Positions 35,562 to 44,060 of a DNA stretch of 64,000 nucleotides are shown here, one piece after another. The notes under the pieces were generated by a model, which did no database searches, was not told the DNA's origin, and saw nothing but the letters and a program-made list of their open reading frames with translations. The stretch is taken from positions 3,224,001-3,288,000 of the forward strand of contig NZ_CP041360.1 in NCBI RefSeq assembly GCF_006965485.1, read 5' to 3'. The position numbers and the translations under genes are program-made. The DNA is from Spirosoma sp. KCTC 42546 (GTDB lineage Bacteria; Bacteroidota; Bacteroidia; Cytophagales; Spirosomataceae). Each line of letters starts with the position of its first letter. Within the stretch, counting starts at the first letter, position 1.

Positions 35562-35661
35562 ATGTCAGATGCTTACATCTGACATTGTGAGGTTTCTTAA
35601 AACCGAATGAGCTATTTTAGGTTTTGAGAAACCTAAAATGTCGGTTATAAGTAACCGACAT
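35562..35661. repeat. Three-hairpin element, copy 1
   Basis: Three stem-loops in order: ATGTCAGATG/CATCTGACAT with loop CTTA (35562-35585); a 15-bp stem with one G-T pair (35590-35604 with 35620-35634); ATGTCGGTTA/TAACCGACAT with loop TAAG (35638-35661). Copy 2 is at 57168-57267. It sits between the FUSC and ABC exporter genes. Confidence 0.9.
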
Positions 35662-35740
35662 CACTAAAAACGTCTTAAGACCAAACTCTGTGTTCTCTGT
35701 GTCGCAACGGCGCACCGCTCTGTGGTTTAAAAAAATAAAT

Positions 35741-37489
35741 TTAAATAGCTCTGCGCTCGCCGATTTGCTGACGCCACATAGCATAATAAAGCCCTTTTTG
35801 GGCGACAAGTTCTTCATGACTACCAGTTTCGACAATTTTACCTTTTTCAAGCACAAAAATGGTATTCGCATGTAAAATTGTTGACAGGCGGTGCGCGATT
35901 AAAATGGTAATCTGTGAATTCAGGGCGGAAACACTCCGGACGGTATCCGTAATTTCTTCTTCAGTAAGAGAATCAAGGGCTGATGTAGCCTCATCGAAAA
36001 TCAGTAGTCGGGGATTACGCACCAAGGCACGGGCGATGGAGAGCCGTTGCTTTTCACCTCCAGACATTTTCAGCCCCCCCTCGCCAATTTGCGTATCGAG
36101 TCCTTTTTCAGAACGGGCCAACAGATGGTCACAGGCAGCTTTGTCCAGGGCGTCCAACATCTCTGCTTCAGTAGCGTCGGGTTTAACGAATAATAGATTT
36201 TCGCGAATGGTGCCGGCAAACAGGTGCGTATCCTGCGTGACAAAGCCAATTTGACGGCGCATCGGGTTAAACCGAATATCGTTTGTCGAGATATCGTTGT
36301 AATAAATTTCACCACCTACGGGTCGATACAGACCAACCAGTAACTTGACCATCGTTGATTTCCCTGAGCCCGATGGCCCAACGAAAGCTATCGTGTCGCC
36401 AAGAGAAGCCTCAAACGAAACGCCATCAATGGCATTCTGATTGGCACCGATATGCCGGAAAACAACATCAGCAAACCGGAGCCGCTCAATAGGGCCAACT
36501 TCAATTGGGGACTCTGGATTTCGTTCAATCGGCTTTTCCATCAGTTTTTCGAAGCTGGTTAGCCCTGCTTCGGCTTCCCGATAAGCCAGAATGATATTGC
36601 CCAATTCCTGCAACGGGTTGAAGATAGACACAGAAATAAACTGCATCGAAATCAACTCACCTGTACTTAGAACGTTTCTGAAAATGAGCCACAGCAAGGT
36701 GAAAAGTACAGATTGCTTCAGCACATTCAATGTAGTACTTTGCCAGAAGGAGAGTAGCCGTACCCTGCGTACCTTAAACATTTCCAGCTCGAAAATGCGG
36801 CCCGTTTGGGTTTTTAGTCGCCGGATTTCGGGGAATGTCAAACCCAGACTTTTAATCAGCTCAATGTTTCGAAGTGATTCGGTGATAACGCCCGACAGTA
36901 AGGCCGTCTCGCGATTGATCGAGCGTTGGGTTGTTTTGATCTGTTTACTGAGCAATCCGGTTAAGCCACCCAGCAATAAAACTCCAATCAGGAATACCGG
37001 AACCAGTGCCCAGTGTTTTGTAATGGCGTACCAGATGAGGAAGCCCATGCCCACAATGGACGAAAACAGAACGTTGACGAAGGAGTTGATAAACTTCTCG
37101 GTATCGGTTCGTACCTTTTGTAGGATAGATAGAGTTGCCCCGCTGCTCTGATCGCCAAACTCCTGATAGGATAGGCGCAGGGTTTGTTTAAGCCCGTCAT
37201 TGAAAATATCAGTACCAAATTTCTGAACCACCAGTCGTGTCACATACTCCTGAAAGGCCTTGGTTATATTCGATAAAACGGCTACTCCGACAGCAATAGC
37301 CAACAGGTGAAGTACCCCTCTAACTTTTTCGGTTTCCGTTTTGGCACCGGGATGGGTTGCATATTGGTCAATAAGTTTCCCGAAGATAATAGGATCGACT
37401 AGTGCGAGAATCTGGGCGATACCAGCGAGTACTAATGCCAGCACAGCCAGCCAGCGATAAGGCTTAAGGTATTTCCAGAGAATCTGCAT
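35741..37489 (-). CDS. ABC exporter, fused permease and ATPase
   Basis: A 582-residue type IV ABC exporter half-transporter. Six membrane helices lie at residues about 15-300; the ATPase follows with Walker A GPSGSGKST, signature MSGGEKQR, Walker B LLIFDEATSALD with catalytic Glu, and the switch His in LIAHRLST. All catalytic residues are present, unlike the degenerate subunit at 8303-10057, so it is likely a homodimer. A lipid or drug substrate is typical. A TAATG-class palindrome separates it from rpiB on the same strand. Confidence 0.93.
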   Translation of the reverse strand: MQILWKYLKPYRWLAVLALVLAGIAQILALVDPIIFGKLIDQYATHPGAKTETEKVRGVLHLLAIAVGVAVLSNITKAFQEYVTRLVVQKFGTDIFNDGLKQTLRLSYQEFGDQSSGATLSILQKVRTDTEKFINSFVNVLFSSIVGMGFLIWYAITKHWALVPVFLIGVLLLGGLTGLLSKQIKTTQRSINRETALLSGVITESLRNIELIKSLGLTFPEIRRLKTQTGRIFELEMFKVRRVRLLSFWQSTTLNVLKQSVLFTLLWLIFRNVLSTGELISMQFISVSIFNPLQELGNIILAYREAEAGLTSFEKLMEKPIERNPESPIEVGPIERLRFADVVFRHIGANQNAIDGVSFEASLGDTIAFVGPSGSGKSTMVKLLVGLYRPVGGEIYYNDISTNDIRFNPMRRQIGFVTQDTHLFAGTIRENLLFVKPDATEAEMLDALDKAACDHLLARSEKGLDTQIGEGGLKMSGGEKQRLSIARALVRNPRLLIFDEATSALDSLTEEEITDTVRSVSALNSQITILIAHRLSTILHANTIFVLEKGKIVETGSHEELVAQKGLYYAMWRQQIGERRAI

Positions 37490-37505
37490 AGGGGATAATG
37501 GATCA

Positions 37506-37573
37506 TGAACAATGTAAAATGGATAATGTATGGACTGGTAGGGTAGTATACATTATCCATTTTACATTGTTCA
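37506..37573. repeat. 26-bp perfect intergenic palindrome, TAATG-word class
   Basis: Arm 37506-37531 is mirrored exactly at 37548-37573. It lies between the ABC exporter and rpiB and shares words with the palindrome at 29095-29157. Confidence 0.85.
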
Positions 37574-38008
37574 TTAATACCTATCCAATTCCTGGATTCG
37601 TGCCAGATGCCGGCCTCCTTCAAACGGTGTATCGAGCCAGATCTGGACCAGTTTCAGGGCTGTTTCTTCACTCATCATACGTTCTCCCAGTGAGATAACA
37701 TTGGCGTCGTTATGTTGCCGACACAAGCGGGCCGACTCTTCATTCCAGCATAAACCACACCGAACACCCTTTACCCGATTGGCAGCAATGGCTTCCCCGT
37801 TGCCTGATCCGCCCAGTACAACGCCACGTTCTACTTCGCCAGCGGCTACAGCCTCGGCAACAGGCCGAATAAAGAGTGGATAATCCACCGAAGGCGTAGC
37901 GGCATAGGTGCCTTTGTCGATAACGTCATGGCCGAGGTCGATAAGCAGTTTTTTGATGGCTTCTTTGTACTGAAAGCCAGCGTGGTCGGAGCCAATGGCA
38001 ATTTTCAT
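37574..38008 (-). CDS. rpiB: Ribose 5-phosphate isomerase B
   Basis: Interconverts ribose 5-phosphate and ribulose 5-phosphate in the pentose phosphate pathway. It has 144 residues, the family's normal length. The N-terminal IAIGSDHAGFQYKE holds the catalytic-site Asp and His; the active-site Cys (RpiB_LacAB type) aligns to Gly/Ser-rich LGGSGNGEAIAANRVKGVRCGLC, and the phosphate-binding Arg and HNDANVISLGERM are intact. zwf and pgl are 2 to 4 kb away, so the pentose phosphate genes are loosely grouped. Confidence 0.96.
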   Translation of the reverse strand: MKIAIGSDHAGFQYKEAIKKLLIDLGHDVIDKGTYAATPSVDYPLFIRPVAEAVAAGEVERGVVLGGSGNGEAIAANRVKGVRCGLCWNEESARLCRQHNDANVISLGERMMSEETALKLVQIWLDTPFEGGRHLARIQELDRY

Positions 38009-38213
38009 GGTAAACGTGAATTAGTCAGAAATAGAAATTAGTTCGGCAAATTTAGACGCTCTGGATACGATTGATGCTCTGGATGTGATGGATTCTATAT
38101 ATTTTTTGGATTCTTCTGTTGTTAATTTATTGATTTTCAGTGGTATAGATGTGTAAGGTCGATGCTGCTCCCAGAACGGGTAGAATCCACAGAATCTATT
38201 TTGTACTCTTGAA
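38009..38213. other. Intergenic region with weak inverted repeats
   Basis: 205 bp with imperfect mirror words (GATGGATTCTATA and TAGAATCCACAGAATC). It lies between the response regulator and rpiB, both minus strand; no promoter consensus is clear. Confidence 0.35.
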
Positions 38214-38648
38214 TCAACCCGGTAACGTGTCGTTCGTTAATGTAGAGGGATACTGATCAACAATGGCCTGAAGCATATTGATGGTAAGCGGTTTAGTATA
38301 ATACCCTTTCACATGCGGGAGTGTGGCGGCACGCTGTGTATCTCTGGGGGCAAGTGATGTAGTTAGCACCAGCACCGCCAGCCGACTCTTCAACTGGTCA
38401 TCCAGGCGATGGTACTGCTCCAGAAACTCGAACCCATTCATGCCCGGTAAATTAACATCCGTCAGAATCAAATCAGGACGAATATAATCGGTATGACTGG
38501 TTTCCTGTAAGTATCGGAGTGCCTCTGTACCCGTTTCAGCTACCCGAACGTGATCGCACAATTCTGAATCTTCGATAACAACCTGATGGAGAAAATTATC
38601 ATCTGGGTCGTCGTCAACTAGCAGAATGCAGTGTATCGGTCTGGGCAT
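38214..38648 (-). CDS. Single-domain response regulator
   Basis: A 144-residue receiver-only protein. The acidic pocket is ILLVDDDPDD, the phospho-acceptor is Asp 64 in LILTDVNLPGMNG, and the switch residues are in VLTTSLAPRD and YYTKPL. The ATG at 38648 gives a normal receiver start (MPRPIHCILLVDDD); the longer frame reaches into the kinase. It overlaps the kinase gene by 35 nt. Like the regulator at 20856 it has no output domain, so it may relay phosphate to another protein. Confidence 0.92.
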   Translation of the reverse strand: MPRPIHCILLVDDDPDDNFLHQVVIEDSELCDHVRVAETGTEALRYLQETSHTDYIRPDLILTDVNLPGMNGFEFLEQYHRLDDQLKSRLAVLVLTTSLAPRDTQRAATLPHVKGYYTKPLTINMLQAIVDQYPSTLTNDTLPG

Positions 38649-39777
38649 AATGATGAATGGTTTTAATAATTTTTGGAATCGTAAAATAAAAGGTTGTACC
38701 AACGCCAACTGTACTCTCGATCCAGATTTGACCGCCGTAAATATCGACAACTTTCTTGCAGGTTGCCAATCCGATGCCCGTCCCCGAAAATTCATTACGG
38801 CCGTGCAGTCGTTGGAAAATCTGGAACACCCGCTCAAAATACTGTCGCTCAATTCCTATGCCATTATCTCGAACAGAGAAACAGAACTGCTCCTTCTCGT
38901 CAACCGCCTGAATAACGATATGCGGTGCAACGCCCGATTTTCGATACTTTAACCCATTGGAAATCAGGTTCTGGAAAACTTGTTTAAAGTCGGTATAGTG
39001 GGCGGTCATGGTGGGGAGCGGGCCTACATCAACAGTGGCTCCACTTGCCCTGATTTCGGCCTGTTGTTCTTCAATCACTTCGGCAACCAAATTGTTTAGA
39101 TCAACTCGAGTAAAAGCAACCTCACTACCCACGCGCGAGAAATCAAGGAGGTCGCTAATGAGGCTCCGCATTCGCTCGGCTGCATTTGTGGAGGTCTCAA
39201 TAAGCTTATGTGCGTCTTGGGGAAGTTGTTCTCCATATTTGGTGTTAAGCAGTTTCAGGTAATTGGAAATGGTTTTCAGGGGCGACTGAAGATCGTGCGA
39301 GGCTACATAGGCAAACTGTTGTAGTTCTTCATTGGAGCGCGTCAGCTCCATAACCGCCTGCTGTCGGAATAGTAGTTCATGTTCGTATTCCCGGGAGGTA
39401 CGCAAGCCAACAGCTTCATCGAAATACCGAAACAAAGCCACAACCGTAGCAATGGAAACAATACCTGTAAGGAAGCGCACCAACGCACTAATCCGGTAAA
39501 CCGGTATCCAGAATATGACAACATCAATGAGGTGTGTAAGGCCACACAGTAAAATAAATGCTCCAAAAAGCCAGAAAACGCCCGGCAGGGGTACCCCTTT
39601 TTTTACGAATAGATAACGGATTAGAATGAGCGGAATGACCATATACGCCAACCAAATCATTAGATCCGAAGCAATATAAAGCCATCCATGAAAATCGGTC
39701 CATCGTCCACAAAACCAGCGTGGCGGCCAGTCACCCGAATCTGTAAGACGACTGAAAAACTCAATTAACTGTTCCAT
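38614..39777 (-). CDS. Histidine kinase with ethylene-receptor-type transmembrane sensor
   Basis: A 387-residue sensor kinase. Three membrane helices (about residues 31-118) form the sensor. They align with the ethylene-binding domain of plant ETR1: Asp 38, Tyr 45, Ile 48, Pro 49, Ile 75, Cys 78 and His 82 are all present at the same spacing as D25, Y32, I35, P36, I62, C65 and H69. Cys and His bind copper(I) in ETR1. A coiled coil (about 125-155) replaces the GAF domain of ETR1. It is followed by HisKA (FAYVASHDLQSPLK, His 161) and HATPase (NLISNGLKY, RDNGIGI, GTGIGLATCKK). It overlaps its response regulator by 35 nt. Ethylene binding is inferred from residues alone. Confidence 0.88.
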   Translation of the reverse strand: MEQLIEFFSRLTDSGDWPPRWFCGRWTDFHGWLYIASDLMIWLAYMVIPLILIRYLFVKKGVPLPGVFWLFGAFILLCGLTHLIDVVIFWIPVYRISALVRFLTGIVSIATVVALFRYFDEAVGLRTSREYEHELLFRQQAVMELTRSNEELQQFAYVASHDLQSPLKTISNYLKLLNTKYGEQLPQDAHKLIETSTNAAERMRSLISDLLDFSRVGSEVAFTRVDLNNLVAEVIEEQQAEIRASGATVDVGPLPTMTAHYTDFKQVFQNLISNGLKYRKSGVAPHIVIQAVDEKEQFCFSVRDNGIGIERQYFERVFQIFQRLHGRNEFSGTGIGLATCKKVVDIYGGQIWIESTVGVGTTFYFTIPKIIKTIHHYAQTDTLHSAS

Positions 39778-40014
39778 AATGGCGGATTAGAAAGGTGGTT
39801 ATGAGCGCAAAAGCGATTTAGTTAAACTGATAAAGATAATTGCCCGAACGAAATAAAATTGGGGAAACTGAACAAAAAAGTTCGTAGGAATGGTTTTCCC
39901 GGAAAGTAAGGAGTGACAGTCTGGATGGAGGTGCGTTTTAGAAATCCTTACTCTTGATAAATTTGTTCAGTATGGGTCGCGTAGGTAATTTCGGCCCGTC
40001 AATATAATCGACTT
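39778..40014. other. Divergent intergenic region upstream of zwf and the kinase
   Basis: 237 bp holding TAAATTTG (39958-39965), a TAnnTTTG match 49 nt before the zwf ATG. No clear -33 and no promoter on the kinase side is visible. No hairpin stands out. Confidence 0.4.
39958..39965 (+). promoter_or_regulatory. -7 element of zwf
   Basis: TAAATTTG matches TAnnTTTG and lies 49 nt upstream of the zwf start. Confidence 0.45.
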
Positions 40015-41529
40015 ATGATTCCAGCAACTAATCAGCGTCCAGCCGCTACTATTTTATTCATCTTTGGTGGTAGTGGTGACCTGAACCTTCGCAAACTGAC
40101 TCCTGCGCTTTTCAATCTGTATATCGATAAGTATTTATCTGACCGCTTTGCGGTGGTTGGCTTAGGCCGAAGCCCTTATACCAATGAGTCCTTTCGGGAG
40201 CGATTATTGGAAGGTGTGCAGTCGTTTTCCCGGCGAAAAAATGGCCCTGAGGACCTGTGGAAGGCTTTTGCGCCTTCTGTATCTTACCTACAGATGGATG
40301 CTGGCGACAACGCAGCCTATTCGAAACTGTCTGATTTTGTTTCGGAAAAAGAAGGGGAATGGGGCGTATCGGCCAACGTCGTTTTCTACCTGGCCGTTGC
40401 TCCGCAATTAGTGCCTGGTATTGCCACAAACCTGGGTAAACTGGCGCTTTGTGGTGATAAATCGCGGGTTCGGATTGTGGTTGAGAAGCCATTTGGACGC
40501 GATCTTAAAACGGCTCAGGAACTGAATACGCTCCTGGGCGGGCTGTTTGCCGAAGAACAGATTTACCGAATCGACCATTATCTCGGGAAAGAAACGGTGC
40601 AAAATATTCTGGCGCTTCGGTTTGCCAATTCCCTGTTTGAGCCCATCTGGAACCGGCGTTATGTGGAATATGTGCAGATCACTGCCGCCGAAACCGTTGG
40701 CCTTGAAGGGCGAGGTGGCTATTATGAAGGCTCGGGTGCCCTGCGCGACATGATTCAAAATCACCTGCTTCAGATGTTGTGCATGGTTGCTACAGAAGCA
40801 CCCATTTCGTTTGACGCCAATGAGGTGCGCAATAAAAAAGTAGATGTGCTCAATGCCATTCGCCGAATTAAGCCTGAAGAGGTAAAAAATGTAGCTGTTC
40901 GGGGGCAGTATGGACCAGGTGAATCCACGCCAGGTAAGAAAGACGGAAAAGACGTACCAGGTTATCGGGAAGAGGAAGGTGTAAAGCCAGACTCCGCTAC
41001 AGAGACCTTTGCCGCCATCAAGCTGTTTGTCGACAACTGGCGGTGGGAAGATGTACCGTTCTATCTTCGTACCGGTAAATCGCTACCCGAAAAGGCAACG
41101 ATTATCACGATTCAGTTTAAGCCTGCGCCCTATTACGCATTCCCGGATGAAGCTACGCATAGCTGGCAGTCGAACCGGCTCACGATTGGGATTCAACCCG
41201 CTATGGACATCCGCTTGCGATTTCAGGCTAAACGACCCGGCCAAACGCTGGCCATTGACCCCGTCGAGATGGTGTTTAGCTATAAAGATGCGTATGAAGG
41301 CCAAGAGCCTGAAGCCTACGAAACCTTACTGCTTGATGTTATGACCGGCGATGCTACGCTATTTATGCGGGCCGATCAGGTGGAAGCGGCCTGGAAAGTA
41401 GTGACGCCCATTTTAGAAGCCTGGGAGAATGAAACCCCCGACTTCCCGAACTATACCCCCGGTTCATGGGGTCCGGAAGCCGCTATGGAACTCGTTGAGA
41501 AAGACGGATTTCAGTGGATGGCTAAATAG
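40015..41529 (+). CDS. zwf: Glucose-6-phosphate 1-dehydrogenase
   Basis: Oxidises glucose 6-phosphate to 6-phosphogluconolactone with NADP, first step of the oxidative pentose phosphate pathway. It has 504 residues. The N-terminal Rossmann signature reads [17 protein letters not shown]. The substrate site [15 protein letters not shown] is intact with its catalytic His. The C-terminal domain includes [13 protein letters not shown]. It is first in a tight group with a cupin and pgl on the same strand. Cofactor (NADP or NAD) cannot be fixed by eye. Confidence 0.98.
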   Translation: MIPATNQRPAATILFIFGGSGDLNLRKLTPALFNLYIDKYLSDRFAVVGLGRSPYTNESFRERLLEGVQSFSRRKNGPEDLWKAFAPSVSYLQMDAGDNAAYSKLSDFVSEKEGEWGVSANVVFYLAVAPQLVPGIATNLGKLALCGDKSRVRIVVEKPFGRDLKTAQELNTLLGGLFAEEQIYRIDHYLGKETVQNILALRFANSLFEPIWNRRYVEYVQITAAETVGLEGRGGYYEGSGALRDMIQNHLLQMLCMVATEAPISFDANEVRNKKVDVLNAIRRIKPEEVKNVAVRGQYGPGESTPGKKDGKDVPGYREEEGVKPDSATETFAAIKLFVDNWRWEDVPFYLRTGKSLPEKATIITIQFKPAPYYAFPDEATHSWQSNRLTIGIQPAMDIRLRFQAKRPGQTLAIDPVEMVFSYKDAYEGQEPEAYETLLLDVMTGDATLFMRADQVEAAWKVVTPILEAWENETPDFPNYTPGSWGPEAAMELVEKDGFQWMAK

Positions 41530-41613
41530 AGTTTGACGTTTGTAGTTTGATGTTTGAAGTTGCTGACGCAACACTCAGGCGTCAACAACTTCAAACATCA
41601 AACTACAAACTCT
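41529..41613. repeat. Intergenic palindrome, TTTGATG-word class
   Basis: The right arm 41586-41613 matches the left arm except that the left carries one extra 7-nt unit (ACGTTTG). The arms consist of near-heptameric words. The extra unit suggests slippage by one repeat. Confidence 0.8.
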
Positions 41614-41625
41614 AAACCAAAAAAT

Positions 41626-41967
41626 ATGACAACCCAACTTGCTGCTCTTTTTGTAGCTGATGATAGCCTACCCTGGGAACAGGTAGCCGAAGGTGTGAAG
41701 CGCAAAATCATGACCTACGATGCCAATCTGATGATGGTAAAAGTAGCCTTTGAAACAGGCGGAATCGGAGCGGCTCATAGCCATAGGCATACGCAAATGA
41801 GTTACGTAGCAAGTGGTGCATTCTCGATTATGATTGGGGACGAAACCCGAGTCGTTCGAGGGGGGGATGTGTATTATATTCCGCCGAATGTATGGCATGG
41901 TGCCGTTTGTGAGGAGGCCGGTGTACTGGTTGATATGTTTACGCCCATGCGCGAAGATTTTGTGTGA
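41626..41967 (+). CDS. Cupin domain protein
   Basis: A 113-residue single-domain cupin. Motif 1 reads GAAHSHRHTQMSYVASGAF (the His residues and the Gly-spaced pattern) and motif 2 reads PPNVWHGAV, which together hold a divalent metal. It lies between zwf and pgl, so a role near hexose phosphates or the lactone is plausible, but no function is proved. The ATG at 41626 is used; the frame runs upstream into the palindrome without an ATG of its own before it. Confidence 0.85.
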   Translation: MTTQLAALFVADDSLPWEQVAEGVKRKIMTYDANLMMVKVAFETGGIGAAHSHRHTQMSYVASGAFSIMIGDETRVVRGGDVYYIPPNVWHGAVCEEAGVLVDMFTPMREDFV

Positions 41968-42026
41968 TCGGTATCGCCGTTGAGATTTAAATCGTACATC
42001 GTAAACCGTAATTCGTAATTATCTAC

Positions 42027-42776
42027 GTGCAACTCATTATCAAAAAGAACCCGACCGAATTAGCCAAAGCTGCGGCTGATTTTATTGCGAAACGTATTAA
42101 AGAGGTTCTGAAAAAACAGGATCGGTTTACGATTGCCTTGTCGGGAGGTAGTACGCCTAAAGCTCTGCACGAACTCCTGGCCAAATCGCCGTACGTTAAC
42201 GAAATCCCCTGGTTACAACTACATGTATTTTGGGGTGATGAACGCTACGTGCCCATTGATGATGAGCAGAGCAATGCGGGCATGGCCTATGACACGTTGC
42301 TCGGACACGTATATACACCCGAAGAGCAGATTCATGTTTGGCGTACCAACCTCGAACCCGATGCGGCCGCTGCTGATTATAACCGGATTTTACACGAATA
42401 CTTTGGTGACTCCGGCGAAGCGTCGCCCGGACCTTCGTTTGATCTGGTACTGCTAGGCATGGGCGATGATGGGCATACGCTTTCGCTATTTCCAGGTACC
42501 GAAGTGGTTCATGAGCAAACTGCCTGGACGAAAGCGTATTTTCTGACCCAACAAAACATGTATCGGCTAACCCTGACAGCGCCTATTGTGAATCGGGCGT
42601 CCTGTATAGCCTTTCTGGTGGCTGGCCCGAAAAAAGCGGAACCGCTGAAAGAAGTGCTGGAAGGTGACTATAATCCTGATAAGTACCCATCGCAGGTGAT
42701 TAAGCCTACGGATGGGGAATTGATTTGGCTGGTGGATGAGAAAGCAGCGGCAGACCTAACGAAAAGCTATTCCTGA
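42027..42776 (+). CDS. pgl: 6-phosphogluconolactonase
   Basis: Hydrolyses 6-phosphogluconolactone to 6-phosphogluconate, the step after zwf. It has 249 residues of the NagB/Pgl fold: ALSGGSTPKALHELL near the start is the phosphate-binding segment, VFWGDERYVPIDDEQSN the active-site strand, and LLGMGDDGHTLSLFPG the catalytic part with its conserved His. The start is GTG at 42027. It follows zwf and a cupin gene on the same strand and ends in a strong terminator. Confidence 0.96.
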   Translation: MQLIIKKNPTELAKAAADFIAKRIKEVLKKQDRFTIALSGGSTPKALHELLAKSPYVNEIPWLQLHVFWGDERYVPIDDEQSNAGMAYDTLLGHVYTPEEQIHVWRTNLEPDAAAADYNRILHEYFGDSGEASPGPSFDLVLLGMGDDGHTLSLFPGTEVVHEQTAWTKAYFLTQQNMYRLTLTAPIVNRASCIAFLVAGPKKAEPLKEVLEGDYNPDKYPSQVIKPTDGELIWLVDEKAAADLTKSYS

Positions 42777-42796
42777 TTCATAAATCTGTCTCTTAT

Positions 42797-42836
42797 TAAC
42801 AGAAAAGGCCCTCAATCAGGAGGGCCTTTTCTGTTA
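42797..42836. terminator. 17-bp perfect terminator after pgl
   Basis: The arm 42797-42813 pairs exactly with 42820-42836 around the loop AATCAG; CTTTTCTG gives the U-rich end. It separates pgl from the convergent lipoprotein gene. Confidence 0.88.
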
Positions 42837-42851
42837 AAGAAAGCAAGTCGA

Positions 42852-43040
42852 TTATTTGATCGAATCTTTCTTGGTGGTATCGCTCATCATCGTTGATGTC
42901 GAGTCTGTTTTGGTAGAGTCACTCATCATCGAAGTCGAATCCGTTACCGTTGTCGATGTTTCAGTGGTTTCAGTTTTGGTGCTCGAGCAAGCTGTAGCTA
43001 AAGCCATCATTGAGAGAACGAAGAAAGCAGATTTTACCAT
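42852..43040 (-). CDS. Very small Ser/Thr-rich lipoprotein
   Basis: A 62-residue protein. Residues 1-18 form a lipoprotein signal peptide with lipobox LATAC. After the Cys the sequence is made of two imperfect repeats of DSTSMMSDSTKTDST followed by TTKKDSIK. It has no fold that I recognise and may be a short surface-anchored peptide. The repeats could allow length change by slippage. It faces the pgl terminator. Confidence 0.6.
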   Translation of the reverse strand: MVKSAFFVLSMMALATACSSTKTETTETSTTVTDSTSMMSDSTKTDSTSTMMSDTTKKDSIK

Positions 43041-43213
43041 GATAGTAATGAATTTGAGTTAGTCAGATTGTTTAGTTGTTAATTCTTATAAATAAGAAAA
43101 GTAACCCATGTTCTTCTATAAATTTCAAATCTGGCCGAAGATTTTTAACTAATTCTCGAATTGCATGGGTATACTATCTCTTAAATGTCCCCTTACGAGG
43201 CTATTGGTTAATT

Positions 43214-43690
43214 TTACACTTCGTTAGCAATGGCGTCGTAGACCAACCCGGCAGCTACCGCGTACACCGCATGATGGAGGGCATCAATGGCTACATCTTT
43301 TGGTTTTTCTTCTGTAATTGGTGGGGCTACATCGAGTGAAGGCAACATTGTTAATTCAGTGGCCCAGATGGCGGCAAAATGAAGCAACGTTGCTGGCCAT
43401 CCTGTTAAACCGGTAAGGCCAAGAATACCTCTTGGAATGCCCCAGGCTGTACCATATGTCCAGTGGATCTCCTGCGAGACCTTCTCATTTTTGTCTTTTC
43501 TAGTTGGCTTAACATTTAGCACTTTAGACACTGCTTTGACAGGTGTAGTGCTGGGCGAGCGTTTCGTAATGCTCATTTCGACCAGTTGAGAGATCGTGAT
43601 GGCTGCTGTACCAGCTATTCCGGCCAGAACACCAGCCCCAAGCGCCATACTTAAACTCGTTAACGGTTTTTCGGTGATTTCACGTTTCAT
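43214..43690 (-). CDS. Small membrane-associated protein of unknown function
   Basis: A 158-residue protein, unrecognised. Hydrophobic helices lie at about residues 12-38, 82-108 and 133-153, with a lysine-rich stretch (about 60-72, PTRKDKNEKVSQEI) before WTYGTAWGIPRGILGL. The Gly- and Ala-rich helices suggest a multi-pass membrane protein of the kind often found beside stress genes, but nothing nearby supports that. It is monocistronic. Confidence 0.58.
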   Translation of the reverse strand: MKREITEKPLTSLSMALGAGVLAGIAGTAAITISQLVEMSITKRSPSTTPVKAVSKVLNVKPTRKDKNEKVSQEIHWTYGTAWGIPRGILGLTGLTGWPATLLHFAAIWATELTMLPSLDVAPPITEEKPKDVAIDALHHAVYAVAAGLVYDAIANEV

Positions 43691-44060
43691 GCGTTGAGTC
43701 GATTAAACGGTTTTCATTCGTCAGAAGCCATCATGTACACAGAAGCAGATGAGGCTACTGATACATAAACCCTTACTCAACAAATTGTTATCATTTATTA
43801 CTAAGTGGGCGGTGCGGCTGGGTAAGATTAACTTTCATTCAGTATGTGCCGGTCTTTAACGGCTGGTGTTATTAGTTAGGTGGGTTTTTCAGCATAGAGA
43901 ACCGCTATTTGTCTAAAACTGTCAAACCGTATGGTAAAACACAAGCACCCACCTACCTTTGCAGAAAATCTAATGAGTGAATTAGTGAATGAGTGATTGA
44001 GCGAATAGGCTTCCTTTTTCATTCACGCAATCACTCATTCACTAATTCGCTCATTTATTC
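43691..44060. other. 370-bp intergenic region before fumC
   Basis: It holds TACCTTTG (43954-43961), a TAnnTTTG match, and then the AGTGAATG-class palindrome (43972-44055), which lies between that box and the fumC ATG. It would therefore be in the mRNA leader. Bases 43691-43950 show nothing I can name. Confidence 0.45.
43972..44055. repeat. 35-bp palindrome, AGTGAATG-word class, in the fumC leader
   Basis: Arm 43972-44006 pairs with 44021-44055 at 32 of 35 positions. The words have a period near 8 (AGTGAATT, AGTGATTG, AGCGAATA). It ends 5 nt before the fumC ATG. Confidence 0.82.

Noticed and set aside
36591..37151. A 186-residue open frame opposite the ABC exporter
   Set aside because: Shadow of a well-supported ABC gene, with no recognisable domain.
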